A DNA stretch of 64,000 nucleotides from Marinobacter piscis (GTDB taxonomy: Bacteria; Pseudomonadota; Gammaproteobacteria; Pseudomonadales; Oleiphilaceae): assembly GCF_007671655.1 (NCBI RefSeq), contig NZ_VCGX01000003.1, positions 248,001 to 312,000 of the forward strand, in the 5' to 3' direction. Shown here piece by piece: positions 53,286 to 62,421 of the stretch. The position numbers and the translations under genes are program-made. Each line of letters begins with the position of its first letter. Position 1 is the first letter of the stretch. The notes under the pieces were generated by a model that saw only the letters and a list, made by a program, of their open reading frames with translations, searched no databases and was not told the DNA's origin.

Positions 53286-54566
53286 TTACTGGAGCCAGGC
53301 TATAAGAAGCCCAGCCCCGAGTGAAAGCACCATGGGTACAGCCACATACAGCCCTGTTTGCCGGTTGCCAACCATCCAGGCCATTCCGGATTTCACCAGA
53401 TTGTTGGTTGCCGCCGCAATAACAATCCCCATAACCGCCGCATTCATGGCCAGGCCGTTGTTGGACATGCGCGTAAGAGACAGTGTGATTGCATCCACAT
53501 CGGCAATGCCCGAGGTGGCTGCCAGCATATAAACGCCGGTGTCGCCCAGCCAGTTTTTCAGAAAGTCCCCCAAGAGCAGGATAACCGTCAGCAGCACTCC
53601 AAAAATCAGAGCTGATTTAAGATCCAGAGGGTTCTGACCGGGCGCGGGCTGGCCAACCGCAGTGGCTTCTGTATTTCTGCGCCAGATAATTATGGCAGGT
53701 ATATACAGCAACACCGTCATGGTGACGACAGGCCAGACCAGGCTTGGCAGCAGTTCACGATTGATAACAAAGCAGTACACCAGAATCCGCGGAAACATGG
53801 TGCCGCAGGCAATCAGAATGCCGCTGGCAAATTGCGGGTCCAGGGACGGGTGTTGCTTTGCCTGACGGGAAAAATGGAGGGTCAGTGCAGTGGATGAGCT
53901 CAGGCCGGCAAACAGGCTGGTAAACAGAATACCTTTACTGGTACCCGCCATGCGCATAGCGAAATAACCCACGAAGGAAATGGAAGCAATCATGACCACC
54001 ATCCACCAGATTTCCCGGGGATTGAGCACTCCCCCGGGGCCCATTTTCTCATTGGGCAATAACGGCAGCATGACGACGGAAATCACAAGCAGCTTCAGGG
54101 CTGCATCCAGCTCGTGGGCTTTGAGCTTATGAACCCAGCTGTGAATCTCTTCTTTATTATCAAGGATGATGGCCGTAATCACAGCGGCGGTGGTTGCAAT
54201 AACCGGGTCTGCGGCCACGGCGACAGCCCCGAAGCAAAACGTCAGCACCATGCCAATCATGCCGGTTATGCTGAAGTTTTGAATGTGATCAAGGCGCTCA
54301 CTGTAGGCCACTATGGCCATGGCTACTACGCTCAGCAAAAGAACCGGGAACGCCCAGACGGTGATTTCCTGGGCCAGCACAGCAGAAATACCGCCAAGCA
54401 GGCCGATCAGGGAGAACGTACGAATGCCCGCGATGCGCTCACCGGATTTCTGTTTGCGGGCGTCCCAGCCGCGCTCAAGACCGATAATCGCGCCCAGAAG
54501 CAGTGCAACAGCAAGGTCCAGCGTGGTTTGATTGGCAATCAGGAACCGGGATGCAAGATCATCCAT
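53286..54566 (-). CDS. MgtC/SapB and DUF4010 membrane protein
   Basis: A 426-residue polytopic protein. The N terminus (about 15-140) has the MgtC/SapB pattern AVALLLGAIIGLERGWDARK and AGIRTFSLIGLLGG; the C-terminal ~250 residues form the DUF4010 membrane domain with ATSGIADVDAITLSLTRMS. The biochemical role of this two-part family is not settled. A 188-bp region separates it from the divergent SulP gene, with no clear regulatory motif. Confidence 0.88.
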   Translation of the reverse strand: MDDLASRFLIANQTTLDLAVALLLGAIIGLERGWDARKQKSGERIAGIRTFSLIGLLGGISAVLAQEITVWAFPVLLLSVVAMAIVAYSERLDHIQNFSITGMIGMVLTFCFGAVAVAADPVIATTAAVITAIILDNKEEIHSWVHKLKAHELDAALKLLVISVVMLPLLPNEKMGPGGVLNPREIWWMVVMIASISFVGYFAMRMAGTSKGILFTSLFAGLSSSTALTLHFSRQAKQHPSLDPQFASGILIACGTMFPRILVYCFVINRELLPSLVWPVVTMTVLLYIPAIIIWRRNTEATAVGQPAPGQNPLDLKSALIFGVLLTVILLLGDFLKNWLGDTGVYMLAATSGIADVDAITLSLTRMSNNGLAMNAAVMGIVIAAATNNLVKSGMAWMVGNRQTGLYVAVPMVLSLGAGLLIAWLQ

Positions 54567-54754
54567 GCCCAGGTGAAACTCCTTCAGGGTTTTAGGTAAC
54601 TGCGAATCTTAGCAGCCCTGTATGGCCTGGGAACAGGTGGCCTTACGCCTGCATGGACATTTTGATAGAATTCGCGCCCTTTACCCTGCCGTGCCCCCAC
54701 TTACGGCAATTCGATTTTTTCCTTTGAAGCGCTGTCAGCCGGATTTTAACTATT

Positions 54755-56242
54755 ATGGTCAATACTCTGAAAGCCAACTGGTTTTCCAATACGAAAGGCG
54801 ATTTACTCGCCGGAATTGTTGTTGCTCTCGCGTTGATTCCCGAAGCCATTGCTTTCTCAATCATCGCAGGGGTAGACCCCAAAGTGGGGTTGTATGCATC
54901 GTTTTGTATTGCGGTCATTATTGCGTTCGTGGGCGGCCGTCCGGGCATGATCTCTGCTGCCACCGGTGCCATGGCGCTTTTAATGGTTACCCTGGTAAAA
55001 GAGCATGGCCTGGAATACCTTCTGGCGGCCACGCTCCTGACCGGTGTATTCCAGATACTGGCGGGCTGGTTAAAACTGGGCGGCCTGATGCGGTTTGTGT
55101 CGCGCTCAGTGGTTACCGGGTTTGTGAACGCCCTCGCAATACTGATTTTCATGGCGCAGCTGCCTGAGCTTACGGGTGTCACCTGGCACGTATACGCCAT
55201 GACAGCCGCAGGTCTGGGGATTATCTACCTGTTTCCCTATCTGCCGGTGGTAGGCAAGATGCTGCCGTCTCCGCTCATCTGTATTGTCGCGCTTACCCTG
55301 GTTGCCGTATTGTTCAATATTGATGTGCGCACGGTCGGCGATATGGGGGAGCTGCCCGACACATTGCCGGTTTTCCTGTGGCCGGATGTGCCACTTACGC
55401 TCGAAACCCTGATGATTATTCTGCCTTACTCCATTCCGCTGGCCGTGGTTGGCTTGCTGGAGTCCATGATGACAGCCACCATCGTCGACGACCTGACAGA
55501 TACCGAAAGTGACCGTAACCGCGAGTGCCGGGGGCAGGGGATCGCCAACATCGGCTCTGGCCTGCTTGGTGGCATGGCCGGGTGTGCGATGATCGGGCAG
55601 TCCGTCATTAACGTGAAATCCGGTGGGCGTACACGGCTGTCCACGCTGACGGCCGGCGTATTCCTGATGGTAATGATTCTGATACTGGACGATATTCTGG
55701 TGCAGATTCCCATGGCGGCCCTGGTCGCGGTGATGATCATGGTGTCCATAGGTACATTTTCGTGGGAGTCCATACGCAACCTCAAAGAGCATCCGCTTTC
55801 AACCAACATTGTGATGCTGGTCACCGTGTGCGTGGTTGTTGCTACCCACAACCTCGCGCTGGGCGTATTTGCCGGCGTGCTGCTTGCCTCCCTGTTCTTC
55901 GCCAATAAGATCGGGCACTTTATGGAAGTTAAGTCCACCCTGGATGAAGCCGCCAGAACCCGCACCTATAACGTAATGGGGCAGGTGTTTTTCAGCTCGT
56001 CGGAAAAGTTTGTCGACTCATTTGATTTCCGTGAAGTGGTAGATAAAGTGGTGATAGATGTGAGCCGTGCACACTTCTGGGATATCACCGCCGTAGGTGC
56101 ACTGGACAAGGTTGTTATCAAGTTCCGTCGTGACGGGGCAGAAGTAGAGGTTGTTGGTATGAACCAGGCCAGTGCGACCATTGTTGACCGTTTTGGCGTG
56201 CATGATAAACCGGAAGGTATTGATCAGCTGATGGGTCATTAA
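54755..56242 (+). CDS. SulP family anion transporter with STAS domain
   Basis: A 495-residue transporter. [20 protein letters not shown] and [18 protein letters not shown] are conserved SulP N-terminal helices, and [20 protein letters not shown] lies in the middle. The C-terminal STAS domain (about 415-490) includes [20 protein letters not shown]. It may carry sulfate or bicarbonate with sodium; the direct coupling to a UspA gene is a feature I associate with marine relatives of BicA-like proteins, so bicarbonate is plausible but not shown. One base separates its stop from the next ATG. Confidence 0.9.
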   Translation: MVNTLKANWFSNTKGDLLAGIVVALALIPEAIAFSIIAGVDPKVGLYASFCIAVIIAFVGGRPGMISAATGAMALLMVTLVKEHGLEYLLAATLLTGVFQILAGWLKLGGLMRFVSRSVVTGFVNALAILIFMAQLPELTGVTWHVYAMTAAGLGIIYLFPYLPVVGKMLPSPLICIVALTLVAVLFNIDVRTVGDMGELPDTLPVFLWPDVPLTLETLMIILPYSIPLAVVGLLESMMTATIVDDLTDTESDRNRECRGQGIANIGSGLLGGMAGCAMIGQSVINVKSGGRTRLSTLTAGVFLMVMILILDDILVQIPMAALVAVMIMVSIGTFSWESIRNLKEHPLSTNIVMLVTVCVVVATHNLALGVFAGVLLASLFFANKIGHFMEVKSTLDEAARTRTYNVMGQVFFSSSEKFVDSFDFREVVDKVVIDVSRAHFWDITAVGALDKVVIKFRRDGAEVEVVGMNQASATIVDRFGVHDKPEGIDQLMGH

Positions 56243-56243
56243 T

Positions 56244-57137
56244 ATGCAAGATGCAACAGAGAATGCGCCCGCAGGTTCCGACGAACCGCTTCAGGTTGTG
56301 GCCTGCATTGACGGGTCCGGAGCGGCACCGGCGGTGTGTGATTACGCCGCCTGGGCCAGTAAACACATGGGCCTGCCTCTGACGCTGCTGCACGTGCTGG
56401 ATAAGCAACGCTACCCGTCAGAGCCGGATCTGGCTGGCAACATAGCGCTGGGCGGCCGGGAGCAGCTGCTGGATGAACTGGCGGAGCTGGACCGTAAGCG
56501 GGCAAAGCTGGCGTTGGTGCACGGTGGGCATATGCTCGATGAAGCCGCTTTCCGGTTGCGGGATGCGGGTCTTGATGAGATTAAAAAGCTGCAGCGTCAT
56601 GGAGATCTGACTGAGTCCCTGATAGCAATGCAGGAACAGACCCGCCTGATGGTGATGGGGCTGCATGGCGAAAGCAGCTCGGGGCAGGATCAGCGCATTG
56701 GCAGCCAGCTGGAAACCGTTATTCGCAGCGTAAGCCGCCCGATTCTTCTGGTACCGGATGCGTTTACTGAGCCCCGCAGTGCCATGCTGGCATTTGATGG
56801 CAGCGCCACCGCTTTTCGTGGTGTAGAGCATCTGGCAACCAGCCCGGTGCTGAAGGGCATACCAATACACCTGGTGAAGGTAGGCAGTGACACTCCGGAG
56901 GCCTGGGAACAGTTGCAAAAGGCAGAGTCTCTGCTGGCACCACTGGAATCAGAGATTACCTTGGCTATTCGCAGTGGCAGTGTGGAGCAGGCGCTCCATG
57001 AGTACCAGGCGGAACACAGTGTTGATCTTCTGGTTATGGGGGCTTATGGCCACTCCAGAATCCGCCGCTTTTTACTGGGGAGTACAACCACTAATATGCT
57101 GAACTCGGCCAAAACGCCGTTGGTGATTCTGCGGTGA
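56244..57137 (+). CDS. Tandem universal stress protein (UspA)
   Basis: A 297-residue protein of two Usp domains (about 1-150 and 160-297). The second ends with LLVMGAYGHSRIRRFLLGST, the ATP-binding GxxGx9G[ST] type; the first has MVMGLHGESSSGQDQRIGSQ. Start 1 nt after the SulP stop means joint translation; it probably senses nucleotide or stress state to adjust the transporter. No transmembrane segment is seen. Confidence 0.9.
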   Translation: MQDATENAPAGSDEPLQVVACIDGSGAAPAVCDYAAWASKHMGLPLTLLHVLDKQRYPSEPDLAGNIALGGREQLLDELAELDRKRAKLALVHGGHMLDEAAFRLRDAGLDEIKKLQRHGDLTESLIAMQEQTRLMVMGLHGESSSGQDQRIGSQLETVIRSVSRPILLVPDAFTEPRSAMLAFDGSATAFRGVEHLATSPVLKGIPIHLVKVGSDTPEAWEQLQKAESLLAPLESEITLAIRSGSVEQALHEYQAEHSVDLLVMGAYGHSRIRRFLLGSTTTNMLNSAKTPLVILR

Positions 57138-57147
57138 GGCTGAGTGC

Positions 57148-58341
57148 TCAGACGTGCTGCCCGGCGGCAACGCCGGAAGCCCACGCCCACTGAAAATTAT
57201 GCCCGCCCAGGTGTCCGGTTACATCCACAACCTCGCCGATGAAGTACAGGTTTGGGTGGTCCAGCGTGGCCATGGTTTTTGAAGAAAGCTGGCGGGTGTC
57301 CACGCCGCCCAGAGTAACCTCCGCGGTACGATAGCCTTCCGTACCTGCCGGCTTGACCGTCCATTGTCCCAGCGTGTCGGCAATCTGCTCAATGTCGCTG
57401 TTTTTATAGCTCTGAAGAGGGCCACGCCAGCCGTAAAGCTCGTTAAATGCCTGTGCGAAACGCTTTGGCAGGTGCTGGGCGAGGTATTGGGCAACCGTTG
57501 ACTGTGGTTTTTGCTTGCGCAGGAAGGTCAGTTCTTCGCGGATGTCGCGACCTGGCAGCAGGTTGATGATCAGAGAGTCGCCGGGCTGCCAGAAGCTGGA
57601 CACCTGTAGCATTGAAGGCCCGCTCAGACCCCGGTGTGTAACCAGCATGGGTTCGCGGAAATGCTGGTTGTTACAGGCAGCATCCACCGGGCAACTGACG
57701 CCTGACAGCGGCGCCAGTTGTTGCTTCAGCTCCGGGTGCAGGGTGAAGGGGACCAGTCCGGCCCGGGTAGGAAGGACCCGGAGCCCGAATTGTCGGGCAA
57801 GGTCGTAACCGAAGCCTGTTGCACCCATGGTGGGAATGGACAGGCCGCCGCAGGCGGCAACCAGCGATTCGCAGGTGAGGGGGCCCGAGCTAGTGTTAAC
57901 CTGGTAGCCTTCAGAGCCCTGAGTAATGTTGTTTACACTGGTTTTCATGCGAATGTCGGCACCGGCCCATTCGCACTCTGCCAGCAGCATGTTGACGATG
58001 TCTTTGGCGCTTTCTTTGCAGAACAGTTGGCCGGCTGCTTTTTCTTCGTGCTCTATCCCGTGTCGCTCTACAAGCTCAAGAAACGCCTGGGGGGTATACC
58101 GCCTGAGAGCCGAAATGCAGAAGTGCGGGTTATCGGACAGGAAGTTAGCCGGTGTACTGTTCAGGTTGGTGAAGTTGCAGCGTCCACCGCCGGACATCAG
58201 GATTTTCTTACCGGGTTTGTTGGCGTGATCAAGCACCAGCACCTTGCGGCCACGATAGCCTGCAGTAGCTGCGCACATCAGGCCGGCGGCACCGGCACCG
58301 ATAATAATCACATCATAATGGTTGCTGGAACGTGCTTTCAT
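57148..58341 (-). CDS. NAD(P)/FAD-dependent oxidoreductase, HI0933 family
   Basis: A 397-residue flavoprotein. The N-terminal FAD motif is VIIIGAGAAGLMCAATAG, followed by LDHANKPGKKILMSGGGRCN, the family fingerprint, and a C-terminal FAD contact DVTGHLGGHNFQWAWASG. Members of the BaiN/HI0933 family are flavoproteins whose substrates are mostly unknown. The frame continues upstream to 58395, but ATG 58341 starts the conserved region. It is convergent with the UspA gene. Confidence 0.9.
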   Translation of the reverse strand: MKARSSNHYDVIIIGAGAAGLMCAATAGYRGRKVLVLDHANKPGKKILMSGGGRCNFTNLNSTPANFLSDNPHFCISALRRYTPQAFLELVERHGIEHEEKAAGQLFCKESAKDIVNMLLAECEWAGADIRMKTSVNNITQGSEGYQVNTSSGPLTCESLVAACGGLSIPTMGATGFGYDLARQFGLRVLPTRAGLVPFTLHPELKQQLAPLSGVSCPVDAACNNQHFREPMLVTHRGLSGPSMLQVSSFWQPGDSLIINLLPGRDIREELTFLRKQKPQSTVAQYLAQHLPKRFAQAFNELYGWRGPLQSYKNSDIEQIADTLGQWTVKPAGTEGYRTAEVTLGGVDTRQLSSKTMATLDHPNLYFIGEVVDVTGHLGGHNFQWAWASGVAAGQHV

Positions 58342-58408
58342 TGCTGCCCGCTGGATGTTGAGTGTGGGGGGCGCGCAGTATACCAGCCCCGGCAACCCGT
58401 AATAATGT

Positions 58409-59065
58409 TCAGGTTTGATTCTGGCGCAGGTTCAGCGGGTCAAGGAGCCCGGCCGCTATGGCCATACCCGTCAGATCCGGCAGCCGTTCTACGCCCAGGC
58501 GTTTGACAACACGAGCCCGGTAAAGATCGATGGTTTTAATGCTGACACCCAACTCAGCTGCAATTTCCCGGCTGGTATAGCCTTGCGCCATAGGCAGAAA
58601 GACATCCCGCTCACGGGGGGTGAGCGTTGCAAGAAGTGCCTCGGTATGCTCGTCACCACGCTGCTGGTGACTGGAGTGCTGGTGCGCCGCCAGCGCCTGT
58701 TGCACGCTGTCCAGCAGCAGTTGTTCATTGAACGGTTTTTCAATGAAATCAAAGGCGCCGGACTTGAAGGCGCGTACCGCGATGGGAACATCCGCATGAC
58801 CGGATACAAAAATAACCGGTAAACCGGGGCGCCGATTTTGCAGCTCTTCCTGAACATTAAGACCGCCAAGGCCCGGCATTCGCACATCCAGCACTACGCA
58901 ACCGCCCTGAATGTTGTCGAGGGCGTCGAGAAACTTGCGGCCATCGCTGTACACCTGCACGTTCAGACCCACAGACTCCAGCAGCCATTGGGTTGATTCC
59001 AGCATGCCGTCGTCGTCATCAACAACGTAGACCGTGGTTGCTTCCGGGTCAGGAGTATTAGTCAT
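58409..59065 (-). CDS. FixJ-type two-component response regulator
   Basis: A 218-residue regulator: receiver domain with acidic pocket VYVVDDDDGMLE, phospho-acceptor Asp60 in VVLDVRMPGLGG, Thr/Ser region VSGHADVPIAV and Lys110 in FDFIEKPF; then a LuxR-type HTH with LTPRERDVFLPMAQGYTSRE and VSIKTIDLYRARVVKRLGV. The kinase gene is directly upstream and overlaps it by 8 nt. The divergent acyl-CoA synthetase gene is the likeliest target, by analogy with FixJ-class regulators of acyl-CoA synthetase or aromatic-degradation genes. Confidence 0.93.
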   Translation of the reverse strand: MTNTPDPEATTVYVVDDDDGMLESTQWLLESVGLNVQVYSDGRKFLDALDNIQGGCVVLDVRMPGLGGLNVQEELQNRRPGLPVIFVSGHADVPIAVRAFKSGAFDFIEKPFNEQLLLDSVQQALAAHQHSSHQQRGDEHTEALLATLTPRERDVFLPMAQGYTSREIAAELGVSIKTIDLYRARVVKRLGVERLPDLTGMAIAAGLLDPLNLRQNQT

Positions 59066-60521
59066 CGGGTACAGTCTCCGATCTGGGAGTAGATGTGTGT
59101 GCTGAGCCAAGCGGGAAACGGCAGGTTAGCGTAAGACCGCCCCCCGCAACAGGCTGGGCGTCAAGAAAACCGCCAAAACCTTCAATAATCGAGCGGCTCA
59201 TGGAAAGCCCAAGGCCCAACCCCTGGGGTTTGAGAGTGAAGAAGGGCTGGAACATCTGCCTCAACTCCTGCTCATCAAGGCCGTTACCCTCATCCGTTAC
59301 CTGGATCAGTGTTTCCCCGGCTGCGTTCACAGATGTTGAAAGCAGCAGCCGGGACGATTGCTTACCGGCGTCGGCGTTTGCCTCGATGCCATTCCGGATC
59401 AGGTTGATCAGCACCTGCTCCAGTAATACGGGGTCAGCAATGATGCTGGGCTCGTTGGTTGCCGGGGTAAAAACAAGTGTCACATTGTGCTTGTCCGCCT
59501 CCCACTGACACAGGCGGATAACATTAGTGAGTGTCTGGTTCAGTGCAACAGCCGCCGATCGTTTCTGGCCCTTCCGCAGAAAGGCGCGGAGGCGGCGGAT
59601 AACTTCCGAGGCGCGGTTGGCATGATGGGTAATTTTCTCAAGGCCATCTTCTACACGCTCCAGGTGTTGTGGGTTCTCCGGAGCGTTTTTCAGGTAGCGC
59701 TGGCTGGCACTGGCAAAGTTCACGATGGTCGCCAGCGGCTGATTCATCTCATGGGCAATACTTGAAGCCAGTTCACCCAGCATGGCCAGTCTCGATGTGC
59801 GTGCCAGTTCATCGGCCAGTCTGCGGCTGTTATCTTCGGATTCCACTCTGGCGGTGATGTCCCTGGATACACAGATAACTTCAACAACAGTGCCTGTATA
59901 GGTTTCTCGTATAGCCCGGCTGGCGATCTCCAGCCATCGCTTTTTTCCGCTCGCAAGAAGCAGGTCCAGAGTCATAGTGGCATAGCCATCGTCCCGAAGG
60001 AGGTTGCCGGCTTCAGCAAGCTGCTTTGTGGCGTTGTCGCTCTGGAAGATACTTTCCGGAAGCATGCCGCGAATTTGCTCAGGCCAGTAACCGAGCAAAC
60101 GGAAAGACGCTTGCGTGGCATCAATAAAGCGTCCATCCGGTGCGTGCCGTGAAATAAGGTCGGTGGTGTTCTCTGTGATCAGGCGGTACAGGCGGTTTGA
60201 GCGGATGGCTTGTTCCTGCAGCCGGATCCCGTCGGTGGCATCCCGACCCCGTGCCAGTATTTCATCTGAGTGGGGGAGGGGGATGAATGTCCAGAGCAGA
60301 ATGGTGTTACCGAACCTGGCTTCTACATTGTCGATGGCCCGGGCCTGACGCCGTGCAGCATTAATCAATGCCAGGATGTTGCGGGGGAGTAGCCCGGCGG
60401 CATCGTCGAGGCCGCTGCTCTTCCACAGCTCGTCGGCCGCGCGGTTGCTCTGCAGAGGCGTTCCGGTACTGCTTAGAATCAGGCCTGGCTGTGGGTCTGC
60501 ATCAGGTAAGCTAACACTCAT
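59058..60521 (-). CDS. PAS-domain sensor histidine kinase
   Basis: A 487-residue kinase without membrane helices, so cytoplasmic. A first PAS-like segment spans about 10-90 and a PAS domain about 112-225 (LITENTTDLISRHAPDGRFI). The phospho-acceptor His257 lies in LGELASSIAHEMNQPLATIV. The ATPase domain follows, with N box IRNGIEANADAG, VTDEGNGLDEQEL and GLGLGLSMSRSIIEGFGG. DHp and ATPase types match the FixL/DctB group. It would phosphorylate the overlapping FixJ-type regulator. The ligand is unknown. Confidence 0.93.
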   Translation of the reverse strand: MSVSLPDADPQPGLILSSTGTPLQSNRAADELWKSSGLDDAAGLLPRNILALINAARRQARAIDNVEARFGNTILLWTFIPLPHSDEILARGRDATDGIRLQEQAIRSNRLYRLITENTTDLISRHAPDGRFIDATQASFRLLGYWPEQIRGMLPESIFQSDNATKQLAEAGNLLRDDGYATMTLDLLLASGKKRWLEIASRAIRETYTGTVVEVICVSRDITARVESEDNSRRLADELARTSRLAMLGELASSIAHEMNQPLATIVNFASASQRYLKNAPENPQHLERVEDGLEKITHHANRASEVIRRLRAFLRKGQKRSAAVALNQTLTNVIRLCQWEADKHNVTLVFTPATNEPSIIADPVLLEQVLINLIRNGIEANADAGKQSSRLLLSTSVNAAGETLIQVTDEGNGLDEQELRQMFQPFFTLKPQGLGLGLSMSRSIIEGFGGFLDAQPVAGGGLTLTCRFPLGSAHTSTPRSETVPDD

Positions 60522-60552
60522 GGGTCTGTGAACTTTCCTAGAGTCTGTGATG

Positions 60553-60592
60553 TAGTGTTTATACTATAATACGTTAGTGTAGTTTCTAGTGT
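60553..60592. promoter_or_regulatory. TAGTGT triple repeat in the kinase/acyl-CoA synthetase intergenic region
   Basis: TAGTGT occurs at 60553, 60575 and 60587 in an AT-rich divergent promoter region (60522-60694) that also holds TATAAT at 60565-60570 and 60627-60632. Spacings of 22 and 12 nt are near two and one helical turns. It is a candidate binding region for the FixJ-type regulator. Confidence 0.35.
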
Positions 60593-60694
60593 ATTTAATG
60601 TTGAATACTATCCGGGTTATACGAAGTTATAATTGCACCCGCAATTTTGCTGAATACGTCACAAGAATAACAGGCTCACAAAGAGGAAGACTCA

Positions 60695-62323
60695 ATGACC
60701 TCGATTTTTGACCAGGGGCTCGCGCCCGTCGAAGCGAATTACGCTGTCCAGTCCCCGATTGATTTTATAGAGCGCACCGCCAGTGTATATCCCGATTCAC
60801 CCTCCATAATCCACGGAGCGGTTCGTTATAACTGGGCTCAGACCTATGATCGCAGCAGGCGCCTGGCCTCTGCGCTGAAAGGTCGCGGCATCGGTCGCGG
60901 CGAAACGGTAGCAGCCATGTTGCCCAACATTCCCGCTATGGTGGAATGCCATTTTGGTATCCCCATGATTGGTGCGGTTCTGAACACACTGAATGTGCGC
61001 CTTGATGCAGAAGCTATTGCGTTCATGCTTGAGCATGGAGAAGCCAAAGCCATTATTGCTGACCGTGAGTTCGGCGAGGTTGTACGGGACGCGGTGAGCC
61101 GCCTGAAAGATAAGCCGCTGGTTATTGATGTGGACGACCCGGAATACGGCGAAGGTGTGCAGGTCAGTGACCTGGATTATGAAGCCTTCTTGCAGGAAGG
61201 CGACCCGCAGTTTCAGTGGCGCTTACCAGAAAATGAGTGGGATGCTATTTCACTGAACTATACCTCGGGAACGACCGGCAATCCCAAAGGCGTTGTGTAC
61301 CATCATCGGGGCGCCTATATCAACGCATTGGGTAACCAGGCGGTGTGGTCGATGGGCATGCACCCGGTGTATCTCTGGACGCTGCCAATGTTTCACTGCA
61401 ACGGCTGGTGCTTCCCGTGGACCGTAACCGCCATGGCGGGCACTCACGTTTGCCTGCGCCGGGTAGATCCCGAAAAGATCCTGCGACTGATCAAAGAGCA
61501 CAAAGTAACGCACATGTGCGGAGCACCGATTGTGCTCAACGCCTTGCTGAACGTGCCGCCTGAGTCCAAGGCCGGCATTGAGCACGAGGTCCGCTCCATG
61601 GTTGCAGGTGCAGCACCTCCTGCCCAGGTGATCGGTGCCGTTGAGGAAATGGGGATCAGGATAACCCATGTTTACGGCCTGACAGAAAGTTATGGTCCGG
61701 TCACTGTTTGCGCCTGGAAGTCCGGGTGGGATGAGTTGCCCCTGGAGGAGCGCGCAAAGGTGAAGGCCCGCCAGGGCGTGCGTTATCACACACTGGCCGG
61801 CGCCATGGTCGGAGATCCGAACTCCATGGAGGCTGTCCCCAAAGATGGCAAAACCATTGGTGAAATCTTCCTGCGTGGCAATACCGTGATGAAAGGGTAT
61901 CTGAAAAACCCGAAGGCCACAGAGGAGGCTTTTCGGGGTGGCTGGTTCCATACCGGCGATCTGGCGGTATGGCATGAAGACGGCTACATGGAAATCAAGG
62001 ATCGCCTGAAGGACATTATCATCTCTGGTGGCGAGAACATCTCAACCATTGAGGTTGAGGACGCGCTTTATCGTCATCCCTCTATTCTGGAAGCCGCTGT
62101 TGTAGCGCGACCGGATGAGAAGTGGGGCGAAACCCCCTGTGCGTTTGTCACTCTGAAGCCTGAAGCCGGAGACGTCAGTGAGGAAGAGGTTATTGCTTTC
62201 TGTCGCGAACATCTGGCTCGCTTCAAAGTCCCTAAAACCATTATTTTCTCGGAATTGCCTAAAACCTCAACGGGCAAGATCCAGAAGTTCCTGCTGAGAG
62301 ATCAGGCCAAAGAACTGGACTGA
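60695..62323 (+). CDS. Fatty/medium-chain acyl-CoA synthetase (AMP-forming)
   Basis: A 542-residue adenylate-forming ligase. P-loop [21 protein letters not shown]5 motif YGLTESYGPVTVCAWKSGWD, GWFHTGDLAVWHEDGYMEI, hinge DRLKDIIISGGENISTIEVE and A10 PKTSTGKIQKFLLRDQ are complete. The WKSGWDELP insert after A5 is typical of the acyl-activating group that includes methylmercaptopropionyl-CoA (DmdB-type) and medium-chain ligases. The ATG is preceded by AGAGGAAG. It is divergent from the two-component pair and 98 nt before a permease gene, so uptake and activation of one carboxylate is a reasonable reading. Confidence 0.9.
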   Translation: MTSIFDQGLAPVEANYAVQSPIDFIERTASVYPDSPSIIHGAVRYNWAQTYDRSRRLASALKGRGIGRGETVAAMLPNIPAMVECHFGIPMIGAVLNTLNVRLDAEAIAFMLEHGEAKAIIADREFGEVVRDAVSRLKDKPLVIDVDDPEYGEGVQVSDLDYEAFLQEGDPQFQWRLPENEWDAISLNYTSGTTGNPKGVVYHHRGAYINALGNQAVWSMGMHPVYLWTLPMFHCNGWCFPWTVTAMAGTHVCLRRVDPEKILRLIKEHKVTHMCGAPIVLNALLNVPPESKAGIEHEVRSMVAGAAPPAQVIGAVEEMGIRITHVYGLTESYGPVTVCAWKSGWDELPLEERAKVKARQGVRYHTLAGAMVGDPNSMEAVPKDGKTIGEIFLRGNTVMKGYLKNPKATEEAFRGGWFHTGDLAVWHEDGYMEIKDRLKDIIISGGENISTIEVEDALYRHPSILEAAVVARPDEKWGETPCAFVTLKPEAGDVSEEEVIAFCREHLARFKVPKTIIFSELPKTSTGKIQKFLLRDQAKELD

Positions 62324-62421
62324 GTTCCTGACCGACAGCGCCAGGCCCGGCGCTGTCGGATATCAATACAAAAACAATATAAATCGACACACGTTTGGCG
62401 TGTGCTTAAGGAGACTCTGCT

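Noticed and set aside
60618..60630. TATACGAAGTTAT is identical to one arm of the Cre loxP site
   Set aside because: No inverted partner arm lies 8 bp away and no recombinase gene is present; it overlaps a TATAAT promoter-like element, so chance is the simplest reading.
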